Source: Colwellia sp. PAMC 21821
GTDB lineage: Bacteria; Pseudomonadota; Gammaproteobacteria; Enterobacterales; Alteromonadaceae
DNA length: 64,000 bases
Direction: 5' to 3'
NCBI RefSeq assembly: GCF_002077175.1
Contig: NZ_CP014943.1
Span: 682,001-746,000 of the forward strand
Part shown: positions 1 through 9,119 of the stretch, in pieces
Layout: each line of letters opens with the position of its first letter
Position numbering within the stretch: the stretch's first letter is position 1
Program-made: the position numbers and the translations under genes
Notes under the pieces: model-generated
What the model was told of the DNA's origin: nothing
Databases searched by the model: none
Seen by the model: only the letters and a program-made list of their open reading frames with translations

Positions 1-2
1 TC

Positions 3-617
3 ATTGATGGTGCTGAATCACTGCCTCAAACCAGTAAAGCGCCTATAGCTTTATTAACATTACTAGGTGTTGTTGTTTCCTCAGCACTGGGTATTTTACC
101 TATTGAGATTAGTTCTGTATGTGGCGTGCTAATATTACTAATGACTAAATGCTTAGATTGGCAAGAAGCTGCATCAGCGCTTAGTACTCAGGTTATTTTA
201 ATTGTTGCTGCTTCCTTAGCGTTAGGCTCTGCAATGATGATGACGGGAGGTGCTGAGTATATTGCCCAAGTGTTTGTCGCATTATCAAGTGGATTGCCTC
301 CAGGCGGTATTTTAGCGGCTTTGATGTTGTTATTAGCCATATTAACCAATATTGTTTCTAACAATGCAGCAGCCGTTATTGGTACTCCTATCGCCATTTC
401 TGTTGCTAGCCAATTAAACCTTTCACCTGAGCCGTTTATTCTAGCAGTGTTATTTGGTGCTAACTTAAGCTACGCCACACCAATGGCTTATAAAACTAAC
501 TTATTAGTAATGAACGCAGGCGGTTATAAATTCTCTGACTTTATGCGCGTAGGTATTCCGTTAATCATATTAATGTGGATAACACTTTCGTTACTGCTAA
601 ATTGGATGTACCTATAA
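3..617 (+). CDS. SLC13-type permease, C-terminal part (truncated by window edge)
   Basis: The frame is open from base 3, so the gene begins before the window; the first internal ATG (126) is not the real start. The visible 204 residues are mostly hydrophobic helices with a conserved loop (SNNAAAVIGTPIAISVA) and a late segment containing ATPMAYKTN, the pattern of the second half of SLC13/divalent-anion:sodium symporters and the related multi-domain permeases that carry TrkA-C domains. It should sit in the inner membrane and move a dicarboxylate, sulfate or similar anion; the substrate cannot be read from this fragment. It ends with a TAA and is followed by a hairpin at 647-677. Family call fairly sure, substrate unknown. 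Confidence 0.75.
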   Translation: MDGAESLPQTSKAPIALLTLLGVVVSSALGILPIEISSVCGVLILLMTKCLDWQEAASALSTQVILIVAASLALGSAMMMTGGAEYIAQVFVALSSGLPPGGILAALMLLLAILTNIVSNNAAAVIGTPIAISVASQLNLSPEPFILAVLFGANLSYATPMAYKTNLLVMNAGGYKFSDFMRVGIPLIILMWITLSLLLNWMYL

Positions 618-646
618 TCTAGTCGTAAAATAAATATATACGTTAA

Positions 647-677
647 GGCAAAGTATCGAACTTACTGATACTTTGCC
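647..677 (+). terminator. Hairpin after the permease gene
   Basis: An 11-bp perfect stem (GGCAAAGTATC / GATACTTTGCC) with a 9-base loop lies 30 bases after the permease stop. No T-run follows, so it is a stem-loop that may end or stabilise the transcript rather than a textbook intrinsic terminator. The rest of 618-940 is AT-rich and shows no gene. Confidence 0.5.
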
Positions 678-940
678 ACATAACTTAAAACAACTTATTG
701 TATTCAAATAAAAATATACACATTCTAAATACCTAATATCAATCCATTATCGAAAGCGCCTAGTTGTGCTTGCATATGATATTTAATGATAACAACTGCA
801 ATATCTCCCAAGACTATTTTCTAGATGATGAGAATCTCCTAATATACAGTGATGACTTAGTGTTAACTTAAATTAAAATGCAATATCCAAAGGATGTGTA
901 CTAATATTGAGGGTATAAATTAATAAGCAAAGGACAGGCT

Positions 941-1444
941 ATGGTGACGTTTACGTTAAATGGCAAAAATGTTGAATCTAATTCCCCACAAGATACACCA
1001 CTACTTTGGGTTATACGGGATGAATTAGGCTTCAAAGGCACCAAATTTGGCTGTGGCATAGCGATGTGTGGCGCATGCACAATTCATATCGACGAACAAG
1101 CTGTGCGCTCTTGCAACTTCCCCCTTAAACAAGCGCAAGGTAAAATTATTACCACCATTGAAGGACTTAACGATTCCCATCCATTACAAAAAGCCTGGGT
1201 AGAAGAACAAGTACCACAATGTGGCTATTGTCAGTCTGGACAAATTATGCAAGCGGCTACCCTGCTAAAATACTATCCTTCGCCAACAGATGAGCAAATT
1301 GTCACTCATATGAATGGCAATTTATGTCGTTGTATGGCTTATGTTCGGATTAAAAAAGCGATTAAGCGCGCCGCAAAAGTAACAGAAACCGATATCAGTG
1401 GTGTTAATATTTTTCATCCGGATGAACAGGAGGTTCAATCATGA
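941..1444 (+). CDS. (2Fe-2S)-binding subunit, isoquinoline 1-oxidoreductase alpha-like
   Basis: A 167-residue small subunit of the xanthine-oxidase/molybdenum-hydroxylase family. The N-terminal plant-ferredoxin-type domain has Cys38, Cys43, Cys46 and Cys58; the C-terminal helical domain has Cys94, Cys97, Cys129 and Cys131 (QCGYCQSG and LCRC), so both [2Fe-2S] clusters should form. Known role of the family: pass electrons from the molybdenum centre of the partner to an acceptor. The ATG follows AAAGGA. Its stop overlaps the next gene by four bases (ATGA at 1441), as expected for subunits made together. The natural substrate is unknown; isoquinoline is only the founding example. Confidence 0.9.
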   Translation: MVTFTLNGKNVESNSPQDTPLLWVIRDELGFKGTKFGCGIAMCGACTIHIDEQAVRSCNFPLKQAQGKIITTIEGLNDSHPLQKAWVEEQVPQCGYCQSGQIMQAATLLKYYPSPTDEQIVTHMNGNLCRCMAYVRIKKAIKRAAKVTETDISGVNIFHPDEQEVQS

Positions 1445-3744
1445 GCATCTCAGATAACGGCAAAGACAACATCGACCTTTCTCGACGCAACTTAATGATA
1501 GGGTCAGTAGGTGCTGCTTTTGTAGTGGCTTTTGCACCCGCGCTATTTGCTCAGCAATCTTCGGTTAAAAAAATGATAGCGGAGAAAAATTTTTCTCCAA
1601 CAGTTTGGTATGAAATAGATCAAAACGGCGTAATCAAAGTTAATATCGCGCGCGCTGAAATGGGTCAGCATGTAGGAACCGCTTTGGCTAAAATTGTCGC
1701 TGAGGAACTAGGTGCAGATTGGAATAACGTTATTATTGAGCATGTGAACACTAATCCTAAGTGGGGATATATGGTCACAGGTGGCTCTTGGTCAGTATTT
1801 CAAAGTTATGAGCCATTGTCACGCGCGGGTGCTGCTGGCAGAGCTATTCTCATTGAAGCAGGCGCAAAAGCGTTAAATAAATCAATAGCAGATTGTCAGG
1901 CAGAAAATGGCTTTGTCGTTTGTGGTCAGCAGCGCATCAGCTTCGCTGAGTTGATTAAAACACAACAATTTAATAAAACAGTTTCCGCTGACGAGCTTAA
2001 AAACTATGCTATCAAGTCTCGCAAGCATCACACTATTATAGGTAAACAAAGCCACGCCTTAGATATACCGCCTAAAGTTAATGGTACTGCGGTCTACGGT
2101 ATTGATGTTGAAGTGCCTGGAATGCTTTACGCACGGCCTGTAGTGCCGCCATCGCGCTACGGAAATAAAGTTGAATATGTTGACGACAGTAACGCTAAAA
2201 AAATTACGGGTTATCAAGGCTACAAGGAATTATCAGACCCAAGTGGTTGGCTTGAGGGTTGGGTTGTGGTTTTTGCTGATAATTACCCCGCGGCCATACA
2301 AGCCGCTGATAAAATAAAGGTCAACTATCTGCACAACGATGCGTTAAGTATTTCAGAAGAGGATATACAAAAACGCGGAAAAGATTTAATTACAGATAGG
2401 GAAGCAGGCGCGTTACTCGTTGATGTCGGCGATACCGCTGCTGCACAAGAAAGTGCAGCGAGTCAAATGAACTCTACTTACACAACATCTAGCGCAATGC
2501 ATTTTCATCTTGAGCCAGTCAACGCCGTTGTTGAATTTAAAGACGATACATGGCACATACATAGTGGTAATCAATGGCAATCACTCACGCTGCCAGCAGT
2601 CGCTAAAGCTCTTGGAGTAGAAGACTCACAAGTTATTATCCACCAATATTACTTAGGCGGTGGATTTGGTAGACGATTATTTGGCGACTATATGATCCCA
2701 GCGGCACTGGCGGCAAAAGCGATAGGTAAACCGGTAAAAATGGTGTTTACCCGTGAAGATGACTCTCATTTCGATCAACCCCGCTCGCCCAGTGTCAGTC
2801 ATTTAAATGCCACACTCAATGACGACAATCAGGTTATTGGCATTGAGCACAGATTTACTTCAGGCTGGCCTACTAAAGCGATGGCGCCAGGATTTTTAGC
2901 GCCCAGCAAAGATGGTAAGAAAAAAATTGACATGTTTTCAGCAAGTGGTTCAGATCACTGGTACTCATTACCCAACCACAAAGTGTTAGTTTATAACAAT
3001 GACCTAGCGCAAAAAACATTTGTTCCGGGTTGGTTAAGATCAGTAGGACCAGGTTGGATACAATGGAGCGTTGAATCATTTATGGATGAACTCGCTCATA
3101 AAAGTGGACAGGATCCAGCAAAATTTAGACTGGCTTTACTTGATGCGCAAGGACGACAATCTGGCAGTGCACCTCATTCAGTAGGTGGTGCTAACCGTTT
3201 AAAAAATGTTTTAAAAGAATTAACGAAAAAAGTAGATACCCAACAAACTCTGCCAAAAAACCAAGGTATAGGTATCGCATTAAGCTTTGGCCAAGAGCGT
3301 TCTATGCCCACTTGGGTAGCTTTAGCTGCACATATTGAAGTACACCCTGAATCAGGCAAAGTGACAGTGAAAAAACTGACCTGTGTTGTTGATTGTGGTG
3401 TTGTTGTGCATCCGGATGGTGCACTGGCGCAATTGGAAGGCTCTTTGCTATGGGGTGTCAGTCTAGCCCTGCATGAAGGCACCGAATTTAAAAACGGACA
3501 AGTAGCAAGTAGCAATTTACACAACTACTTTCCATTACGTATGAAAGACGTACCCGATATGGATATTTCGTTTGTGGAAAGTGATGAATTTCCGGTTGGA
3601 CTTGGGGAGCCAGGCACCACCGTAGTTGCACCTGCAATTGGTAACGCTATTTTTAACGCTACAGGGGTCAGATTCAGATCATTGCCAATGACTCCAGCTA
3701 TTGTAAAAGGCATGATGAAACAAAAACAAGGGGACACAGCATGA
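1441..3744 (+). CDS. Molybdopterin-binding aldehyde-oxidase-type large subunit, isoquinoline 1-oxidoreductase beta-like
   Basis: A 767-residue catalytic subunit of the IorB type. The N-terminus carries a twin-arginine motif (SRRNLMIG) followed by a hydrophobic stretch ending near residue 38, so the folded Mo protein is probably exported by Tat, perhaps carrying the small subunit along. Conserved molybdopterin-binding stretches are visible, for example GGGFGRRLFGDY near residue 405 and a C-terminal GLGEPGTTVVAPAIGNA that should hold the active-site glutamate. No FAD subunit is encoded nearby, which fits the IorAB subgroup that hands electrons to cytochromes. It overlaps both neighbours by four bases, so the three genes form one operon. 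Confidence 0.9.
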   Translation: MSISDNGKDNIDLSRRNLMIGSVGAAFVVAFAPALFAQQSSVKKMIAEKNFSPTVWYEIDQNGVIKVNIARAEMGQHVGTALAKIVAEELGADWNNVIIEHVNTNPKWGYMVTGGSWSVFQSYEPLSRAGAAGRAILIEAGAKALNKSIADCQAENGFVVCGQQRISFAELIKTQQFNKTVSADELKNYAIKSRKHHTIIGKQSHALDIPPKVNGTAVYGIDVEVPGMLYARPVVPPSRYGNKVEYVDDSNAKKITGYQGYKELSDPSGWLEGWVVVFADNYPAAIQAADKIKVNYLHNDALSISEEDIQKRGKDLITDREAGALLVDVGDTAAAQESAASQMNSTYTTSSAMHFHLEPVNAVVEFKDDTWHIHSGNQWQSLTLPAVAKALGVEDSQVIIHQYYLGGGFGRRLFGDYMIPAALAAKAIGKPVKMVFTREDDSHFDQPRSPSVSHLNATLNDDNQVIGIEHRFTSGWPTKAMAPGFLAPSKDGKKKIDMFSASGSDHWYSLPNHKVLVYNNDLAQKTFVPGWLRSVGPGWIQWSVESFMDELAHKSGQDPAKFRLALLDAQGRQSGSAPHSVGGANRLKNVLKELTKKVDTQQTLPKNQGIGIALSFGQERSMPTWVALAAHIEVHPESGKVTVKKLTCVVDCGVVVHPDGALAQLEGSLLWGVSLALHEGTEFKNGQVASSNLHNYFPLRMKDVPDMDISFVESDEFPVGLGEPGTTVVAPAIGNAIFNATGVRFRSLPMTPAIVKGMMKQKQGDTA

Positions 3745-4433
3745 GTAGGTTAATTAAAGCCAGTGTTAGCGCCTTAATGGTAGGTATAGCTTTCATTTCA
3801 GTATCAGCCTCAGCAAATGACCCATATCAGGCATTTATAGACAAACCAGATGCTGCAACTGCTTTTAAATATATGCACCAAGTTGCCACACACCCACGCT
3901 GTAAAAATTGTCATGGTGTTGTCGATAACGACGGTAGCTTTTACCCAACGGTTGGTGACAATCGTCGTCCGCATCCAATGAACATTAGCGTCGCTAATAA
4001 CGTGGTGTTGTATAAAGATGGCGAAATATTTAAACAAGTACCCGGCGTAGTATTAAGCTGCACCTCGTGCCATCAACAAAGTAATGGTGATAAAAAAGGC
4101 ATGCCACCAGGTAACATATCTTCCGCAATGCCTGGTTTTGTTTGGCATATGCCACAACCCAACATGACTATTCCTGAAGGGATCACCGCTCATCAATTAT
4201 GTAACAAGTGGCTTGACCCTGAACACAACAGTAGCCATTTAGCCCAACGCGGTGGTAAAGATGACCTTGTAACGTTCAAAAAAGAATTTCATGAACACCA
4301 TGCAACACTTGATCCGCTTGTAGCATGGAGCTGGTCACCTGGTCCAGGAAGACAAAAAGCGCCAGGACAACATCAAGACTTCATACGAGCCGTAGGAGTG
4401 TGGATAGACGCTGGAGCGCCTTGCCCAACATAA
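3741..4433 (+). CDS. Two-haem c-type cytochrome, electron acceptor of the IorAB-like oxidoreductase
   Basis: A 230-residue secreted protein: a signal peptide (residues 1 to about 25, ending SASA) and two CxxCH haem sites (CKNCH near residue 55 and CTSCH near 110). It matches proteins often annotated as an isoquinoline 1-oxidoreductase subunit. Its start overlaps the IorB-like stop (ATGA at 3741), so it is translated with the enzyme and most plausibly takes electrons from its iron-sulfur clusters in the periplasm. The acceptor role is inferred from context. A strong stem-loop lies just downstream at 4460-4508. Confidence 0.8.
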   Translation: MSRLIKASVSALMVGIAFISVSASANDPYQAFIDKPDAATAFKYMHQVATHPRCKNCHGVVDNDGSFYPTVGDNRRPHPMNISVANNVVLYKDGEIFKQVPGVVLSCTSCHQQSNGDKKGMPPGNISSAMPGFVWHMPQPNMTIPEGITAHQLCNKWLDPEHNSSHLAQRGGKDDLVTFKKEFHEHHATLDPLVAWSWSPGPGRQKAPGQHQDFIRAVGVWIDAGAPCPT

Positions 4434-4459
4434 GCGATTAAAACAAGGCTAACCGACTT

Positions 4460-4508
4460 TTCGCTAGTATATTCTTAACTTTAGGTTTACTAGCGAAGAG
4501 AATTTTTT
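4460..4508 (+). terminator. Intrinsic terminator of the IorAB-cytochrome operon
   Basis: A 10-bp perfect stem (TTCGCTAGTA / TACTAGCGAA) with an 18-base loop is followed by GAGAATTTTTT. It lies 27 bases after the cytochrome stop on the same strand. Confidence 0.65.
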
Positions 4509-4656
4509 GCCTGCTCTTCAAAATTCTAAACAGATTAATTCCAGAAGTCATAAATATCATTTCGACAATGAAGATAAGGAATTTTAGTCGCATACATGTA
4601 GCAACTTATGTAGCAAAACGCTAAAGCGATGTGTAAACAATTGATTTAAAAGGATT

Positions 4657-4770
4657 GGGTGGCAACCCTAATAGCCACACTCCGGCACATGAGTCGTCTG
4701 CTGCGGTTGCTTCCTTCCGGATCTGGCCGAGTTCACAGAGTATCATTGCGGAGGGACCAAAAGGGTCACC
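4657..4770 (-). ncRNA. ffs: 4.5S RNA / signal recognition particle RNA (small type)
   Basis: Read on the minus strand, the region holds the SRP apical core GGCCAGATCCGGAAGGAAGC and the flanking asymmetric-loop sequence, aligning base for base with the layout of E. coli 4.5S RNA. The ends pair as a 9-bp stem (GGTGACCCT with AGGGTTGCC), giving 114 nt, the E. coli length. It binds Ffh to target ribosomes to the membrane. A short inverted repeat at about 4777-4801 would form a 5' leader hairpin in a precursor, probably removed by processing. The short frame running across it on the plus strand is an artefact. Confidence 0.95.
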
Positions 4771-4852
4771 ATAGAAGCGCTAAAAGAATCTCTTTAGCGC
4801 GGCGCGAATTATCGCTAAACAATGGCTTGGTTGCAAGTGCTAGTTACGAAAA

Positions 4853-5446
4853 TTAGACTGCTTGCGGATTTTTTGCACAAACATCGGCAAATAATTGTTT
4901 AAATTCGACTAACTCTTGATTTATATCTCCCGTGATAAGAACTGCGGGGTGAAATCGTACTTCTTTTTTAATGAAATCAAAACTCACCGGTATTACGGGA
5001 ACATTAGCTTGCTTGGCCATGTGCAAAAACCCAGTTCTCCACTCAATAGTTTTACTACGGGTTCCTTCTGGTGCTATGCCTAGAATAAATTGCTCATGAA
5101 CATTAAATTCTTCGACCATTTGACCGACAACGCCATGGCTATGACTGCGATCAACACCAATACCACCGATGGCAGTCAATAACGATTTTACTGGCCAACG
5201 AAATATGCTGCCTTTAGCGAGAAAAGACACTTTCAGGTTTAATGAAAATACACTGGCGATGGCAACAAAAAAGTCCCAATTGGAGGTATGAGGGGCCACC
5301 GCAAGAATAAACTTTGGATGTTTTGGCAGCTCTCCCACAATCTTCCATCCAAAGCACACCATCATGTAACTTGCGCAACGCCTTAACATGCCATAATCAC
5401 GAGTGGCGATACACGAATGTACCGTTGGCGTTTGCAAGCTATTCAT
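4853..5446 (-). CDS. Lysophospholipid acyltransferase family protein (PlsC-like)
   Basis: A 197-residue acyltransferase with the catalytic HX4D motif (PHTSNWDFF, near residue 53) and the acyl-acceptor motif EGTRSK near residue 127. The family moves acyl groups to lysophosphatidate or related glycerolipids at the inner membrane face. It is shorter than E. coli PlsC (245 residues) and resembles the short stand-alone members whose exact acceptor is unknown. It starts 17 bases after the DUF3014 gene on the same strand and is probably co-transcribed with it. Confidence 0.85.
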   Translation of the reverse strand: MNSLQTPTVHSCIATRDYGMLRRCASYMMVCFGWKIVGELPKHPKFILAVAPHTSNWDFFVAIASVFSLNLKVSFLAKGSIFRWPVKSLLTAIGGIGVDRSHSHGVVGQMVEEFNVHEQFILGIAPEGTRSKTIEWRTGFLHMAKQANVPVIPVSFDFIKKEVRFHPAVLITGDINQELVEFKQLFADVCAKNPQAV

Positions 5447-5463
5447 TTATCGCTGACCAAAGC

Positions 5464-6324
5464 TCAACGTGCTCTGGCTAACTTTTCGTTAATTTCTAGC
5501 ATCACTGACTTGATCACAAGTAAGTTTTCTTTACCTAATCTAAGCAATAACTTCTCTGCGTCATCCAAAGACTCTAAAGACTCATCTTTGTATTTATACA
5601 TAACGCTAGGTCGCTCTAACTCAGGCTGAGTTTTTGGTATTTCCATATCTAAAACCTTAGTTATGGCGTTATGCAACACCTCGGTAAAGTCTTGTTCTGG
5701 ATAACCTAGTTCTCCATATGCTTGATCAATTAACGGTTTCAATTCAACGTACCATTGCACAAGCATTTCACTGTCCATAGAACGTAATAGATCGACATAA
5801 TTACTAAATCTGCGAGCACTACTCTCATCCCACTGAAATTTAACCCCATTGGTTGTTTGCTCTTCTACCGCAGTAAATTTCGCATTAGGGGTAATTAAAG
5901 GTGTGTGCTCATAGGCTAGGGTTCCTTGGCTAAAGTTATCAGTAAAGACCACAAAACGGCGGATCATATCTTCAGTAACCACCAGTTTCAGTAACTCTTT
6001 ACGCCAAGTTAACGTTGGCAACTTAGTACTAAACCAAGTATCACTTTCATCTAAGGTAGGTAATACAATTTCAGGTTCAATATCAGTAATGTCTTCTTCA
6101 ACTTGCTCTGTCGCAATATCCGACTCAATAATCTCAGGTGTAACCTCAATTTCAAGCACGGGCTCTTTAACGGGTGCAATGACAGTGGGAACAGCTGTAT
6201 CAATAGCGTTATTGTCATCTGCAGCAAAGACGTAGTAATAGATAACAAAAGCGATAATAGCAGCAATAATTATGGCAATAACAGCCCAAGGTGTTTGTTT
6301 TTGTTCAGTGTTTTGAATTGACAT
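5464..6324 (-). CDS. DUF3014 family membrane-anchored protein
   Basis: A 286-residue protein with one N-terminal membrane helix (about residues 13-33) and a long acidic linker rich in Glu, Ile and Val (35-95), then a soluble domain that matches the DUF3014 pattern (TLDESDTWF, VTEDMIRRFVVFTDNFSQG, RFSNYVDLLRSMD). The topology predicts a periplasmic domain tethered to the inner membrane. Function of the family is not established. It precedes the acyltransferase gene in a likely two-gene transcript. Confidence 0.8.
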   Translation of the reverse strand: MSIQNTEQKQTPWAVIAIIIAAIIAFVIYYYVFAADDNNAIDTAVPTVIAPVKEPVLEIEVTPEIIESDIATEQVEEDITDIEPEIVLPTLDESDTWFSTKLPTLTWRKELLKLVVTEDMIRRFVVFTDNFSQGTLAYEHTPLITPNAKFTAVEEQTTNGVKFQWDESSARRFSNYVDLLRSMDSEMLVQWYVELKPLIDQAYGELGYPEQDFTEVLHNAITKVLDMEIPKTQPELERPSVMYKYKDESLESLDDAEKLLLRLGKENLLVIKSVMLEINEKLARAR

Positions 6325-6401
6325 AATAACCCTTGTTCTTTGTAATAAATGGAATGAAAAATGATAAAAATTTGTCCGTAAACTTTACACGTTATCTTAT
6401 A

Positions 6402-7043
6402 TTAATGCTGAGCATCAAGCTGGTTTTCAGGTAAAGATGCGATAAATGCCGGGTGTCTATTACAATTTTCGGCGACTCGGCAGATATTTGGGAACTTGCT
6501 CATATCAAGATTAAATCGATATGCATTATATACTTGAGGCACTAAGCAAATATCGGCCATCGTTATATTATCGCCAAAACAATATTCTCCAGAGTTTACT
6601 GTCAGCTGCTGTTCAATCGCGATAAATCCTAACGTCATCCAATGATGACTCCAGGTAAGCTTATCACTTTCTTGCAGTGAAAAATTATTAACTAGGTATT
6701 GTTGTACACGTAAATTATTAACCGGATGTATTTCACAGGCTACATCAAGTGCAAGCGCCTTTACTTTAGCTTTAGCAACTATATTTTTAGGGTAGATAGC
6801 AATCGAAGGATATTTATCATCTAAATACTCAATAATTGCAATCGATTGATGCAGAGTAACCTCTTCATCAACTAGGGTTGGTACCAAATGTGTTGAGTTT
6901 AATTCAGTGTAAGCATCTTTATGCTGTTCTCCACCGTCTTTAACTAAATGCACTGGGATTGATTCAAACGGCAACCCTTTTAGATGCATAGCAATTCGAA
7001 CTCTATATGCGGCAGACGAACGCCAATAACCATATAATTTCAT
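6402..7043 (-). CDS. maiA: Maleylacetoacetate isomerase (zeta-class glutathione transferase)
   Basis: A 213-residue GST-fold protein. The N-terminal thioredoxin-like domain begins with the zeta-class glutathione-binding motif SSAAYRVRIAMHLKG (family form SSCxWRVRIAL); the second conserved motif LHQSIAIIEYLDD is also present. It isomerises maleylacetoacetate to fumarylacetoacetate with glutathione, a late step of tyrosine/homogentisate breakdown in the cytoplasm. Its position beside tyrR/phhR and phhAB supports this role; hpd, hmgA and fahA are not in this window. Confidence 0.92.
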   Translation of the reverse strand: MKLYGYWRSSAAYRVRIAMHLKGLPFESIPVHLVKDGGEQHKDAYTELNSTHLVPTLVDEEVTLHQSIAIIEYLDDKYPSIAIYPKNIVAKAKVKALALDVACEIHPVNNLRVQQYLVNNFSLQESDKLTWSHHWMTLGFIAIEQQLTVNSGEYCFGDNITMADICLVPQVYNAYRFNLDMSKFPNICRVAENCNRHPAFIASLPENQLDAQH

Positions 7044-7109
7044 TTATAATACTCAAATAACGTTGGACATAAAACCAATATAGTATGCAACTACATTGGC
7101 ATATTTACC

Positions 7110-8660
7110 TTAAATTTTAACGGTTTTTTTATTAATATCGTAATCTCGTAATTTATTTGCAATGGCGGTATGACTAAGCCCAAGTTTTTTCGCTAATTGT
7201 CGAGTACTTGGATAAGCAGGATAGAGCTTACGCAGTAAATCTGCTTCAAAATTTTTCACAGCCGCATCTAACGTGCCTTCAAAGTCTTGTTCAAGGTAGC
7301 CATGTTCACGTGTATATGCAGGTAACTGCAAGTGTGAGGTCATGATTATATTACCTTCAATTAATGATACCGCCCTTATCAGCACATTTTCAAGCTGCCT
7401 AACATTACCCGGCCAAGGGTAGTGTTCAATAAACTCAAGACACTCTGGATCAAAAGAAATATGTGACTTACCAATACGTTGACCAAACTTAGCAACAAAT
7501 AGTTCCGCTAAAGGCACAATATCTGAACGTCGCTCACGTAACGATGGAATATTAAGCCCCAACACATTTAAGCGATAATATAAGTCTTCTCTAAACTCAC
7601 CAAGAGAAACCATATTAAGTAAATCTCTGTTTGTTGAGCCTATGAACCGCACATTCACTTTGATTTCTTTTTCGTCATCAATACGCCTGAAAGTTCCGTC
7701 TTGAATAACTCGTAACACTTTAGTTTGTAACTTAGCCGACATCTCACCGACTTCATCGAAAAAGATGGTGCCGCCATCTGCCGATTCAAAAATACCACGT
7801 TTACTATTTGCTTGGCCTGCGGCGCCAGCGCCAAATAATTCAGTTTCTGCAGCATCGTCTGGTAATGCTGCACAGCTTAAAGTCATAAAAGGTTTTTCAG
7901 CGCGATCACTGGCAGCATGGCAAGCACGCGCCAATAACTCTTTGCCTGTCCCCGTCTCCCCAACAATTAACATAGAGGAGTCTAGCAAGGCCATACGCTT
8001 AGCTTCGCGTATCAGTTTACGCATTGAACTGCTGTTAGCCTGAATACCGGTAAAGTCATTTTCATTAGCTTTTTTAAAAACACTAATTTGCTGACCTAAT
8101 CTTGCTTCTGATTTTAATATCAGTACAGCACCGGCGAGGACTTTCTTCTCTTCACCTTCAGCAATATGAATAGGAATAATATCAGCAACAAAATCGTCAT
8201 CTTGAAATTTAACACGGCGGGTTTGCGCTAAGACCTCTTCACCGTCAAGCCAACGAGAAAAGTTAAAGCCTTTTAACCACTGCCCTACATGTTCGCCAAT
8301 AATATGCTCTAGCGATTCACACATAATTTGCGCAGCAATGTTATTAACCACTCGAATTTGACCTTTATTATCAACCGAAATAAAAGGGTCAGGGAAGGTT
8401 TTTACTAAAGTTTCAAATTCATTTTTTTCACGTTCGGAAGGCATATAAGGTGTTGTTTTAACATCGACAACACCATCAATTAAACGTAATTGCGGCATAA
8501 AGCTTTGCAGCTCTGAAAACTCTAAATCAGGAATGTTAATAAAAATTTTTCCTGGCTGTTTTAATTCAATACCACGTAGGTCAATCCCACGCTCAACAAA
8601 TATTGCCAGCACACTTTGCGCAATACCAACTCGGTCTTGGCAACCAATTTCTAAACGCAT
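7110..8660 (-). CDS. tyrR: TyrR/PhhR-type aromatic amino acid regulator
   Basis: A 516-residue regulator with an ACT domain (1-70), a PAS domain (about 80-190), an AAA+ domain (Walker A GETGTGKELL near 235; Walker B TIFFDEVGE near 303) and a C-terminal helix-turn-helix (PSTRQLAKKLGLSHTAIANK, near 480). The GAFTGA loop that contacts sigma-54 is missing and replaced by GAGAAGQANS, as in TyrR/PhhR, which act with sigma-70 RNA polymerase. It should sense Phe/Tyr and control phhAB. A perfect TyrR box at 8702-8719 lies 42-59 bases before its ATG, implying autoregulation. Confidence 0.93.
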   Translation of the reverse strand: MRLEIGCQDRVGIAQSVLAIFVERGIDLRGIELKQPGKIFINIPDLEFSELQSFMPQLRLIDGVVDVKTTPYMPSEREKNEFETLVKTFPDPFISVDNKGQIRVVNNIAAQIMCESLEHIIGEHVGQWLKGFNFSRWLDGEEVLAQTRRVKFQDDDFVADIIPIHIAEGEEKKVLAGAVLILKSEARLGQQISVFKKANENDFTGIQANSSSMRKLIREAKRMALLDSSMLIVGETGTGKELLARACHAASDRAEKPFMTLSCAALPDDAAETELFGAGAAGQANSKRGIFESADGGTIFFDEVGEMSAKLQTKVLRVIQDGTFRRIDDEKEIKVNVRFIGSTNRDLLNMVSLGEFREDLYYRLNVLGLNIPSLRERRSDIVPLAELFVAKFGQRIGKSHISFDPECLEFIEHYPWPGNVRQLENVLIRAVSLIEGNIIMTSHLQLPAYTREHGYLEQDFEGTLDAAVKNFEADLLRKLYPAYPSTRQLAKKLGLSHTAIANKLRDYDINKKTVKI

Positions 8661-8701
8661 TTATTAACCTCAAGAAAACAACAAAAATCTAATACCTCTA
8701 T

Positions 8702-8719
8702 TGTAAACTAATTTTTACA
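8702..8719. promoter_or_regulatory. TyrR box upstream of tyrR
   Basis: TGTAAACTAATTTTTACA is an exact match to the E. coli TyrR consensus TGTAAA-N6-TTTACA. It sits between the tyrR start (8660) and the phhB terminator, so autoregulation of tyrR is the simplest reading. Confidence 0.8.
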
Positions 8720-8722
8720 ACA

Positions 8723-8750
8723 AAAAAAAGCCTCCTTTATCGGGAGGCTC
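8723..8750 (-). terminator. Intrinsic terminator after phhAB
   Basis: The minus-strand transcript forms AGCCTCC / GGAGGCT with a 7-base loop followed by a run of eight T. It lies 22 bases after the phhB stop and separates phhAB from tyrR. Confidence 0.9.
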
Positions 8751-8771
8751 TTCATTATTACTAAGAAAACA

Positions 8772-9110
8772 TTACAGAAGCTGATCAGTTTTGGCTGCAC
8801 AAATAAAGTCATTCTTATGCAGCCCTTTAATAGCATGGGTCCACCAAGTAACTTTGACTTTACCCCACTCTAATAAAATGGCCGGATGATGAAATTCTTT
8901 TTCTGCTAATTCAGAGACTTTATTTGCAAAAGCCCATGCTAGCTTGTAGTTTTTAAACTTATAAACCCGTTCTAGCATCATAATACCCTCGTTCACTTCA
9001 GGAACCCAATCAGGTATTTGTGCTAATAAACTTGCCAATTCGTCATCACTAACTTTTGGCGCATCGACTTGGCATGCTTCACATTGTTGATTTGATAATT
9101 CACCGCTCAT
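8772..9110 (-). CDS. phhB: Pterin-4a-carbinolamine dehydratase
   Basis: A 112-residue protein with the family core [20 protein letters not shown] (residues about 73-92), where the paired histidines take part in dehydration of 4a-hydroxytetrahydrobiopterin. It recycles the pterin cofactor of phenylalanine hydroxylase. It starts 9 bases after the phhA stop and ends before a strong terminator, so phhA-phhB is a two-gene operon as in Pseudomonas. Confidence 0.95.
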   Translation of the reverse strand: MSGELSNQQCEACQVDAPKVSDDELASLLAQIPDWVPEVNEGIMMLERVYKFKNYKLAWAFANKVSELAEKEFHHPAILLEWGKVKVTWWTHAIKGLHKNDFICAAKTDQLL

Positions 9111-9119
9111 AAAAATTCC

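Noticed and set aside
4659..4856. 65-codon open frame on the plus strand
   Set aside because: It lies over the SRP RNA gene on the opposite strand and has no protein-like features.
5417..6321. Several plus-strand open frames of 60-72 codons across the acyltransferase and DUF3014 genes
   Set aside because: They are antisense shadows of convincing minus-strand genes with no domain signal.
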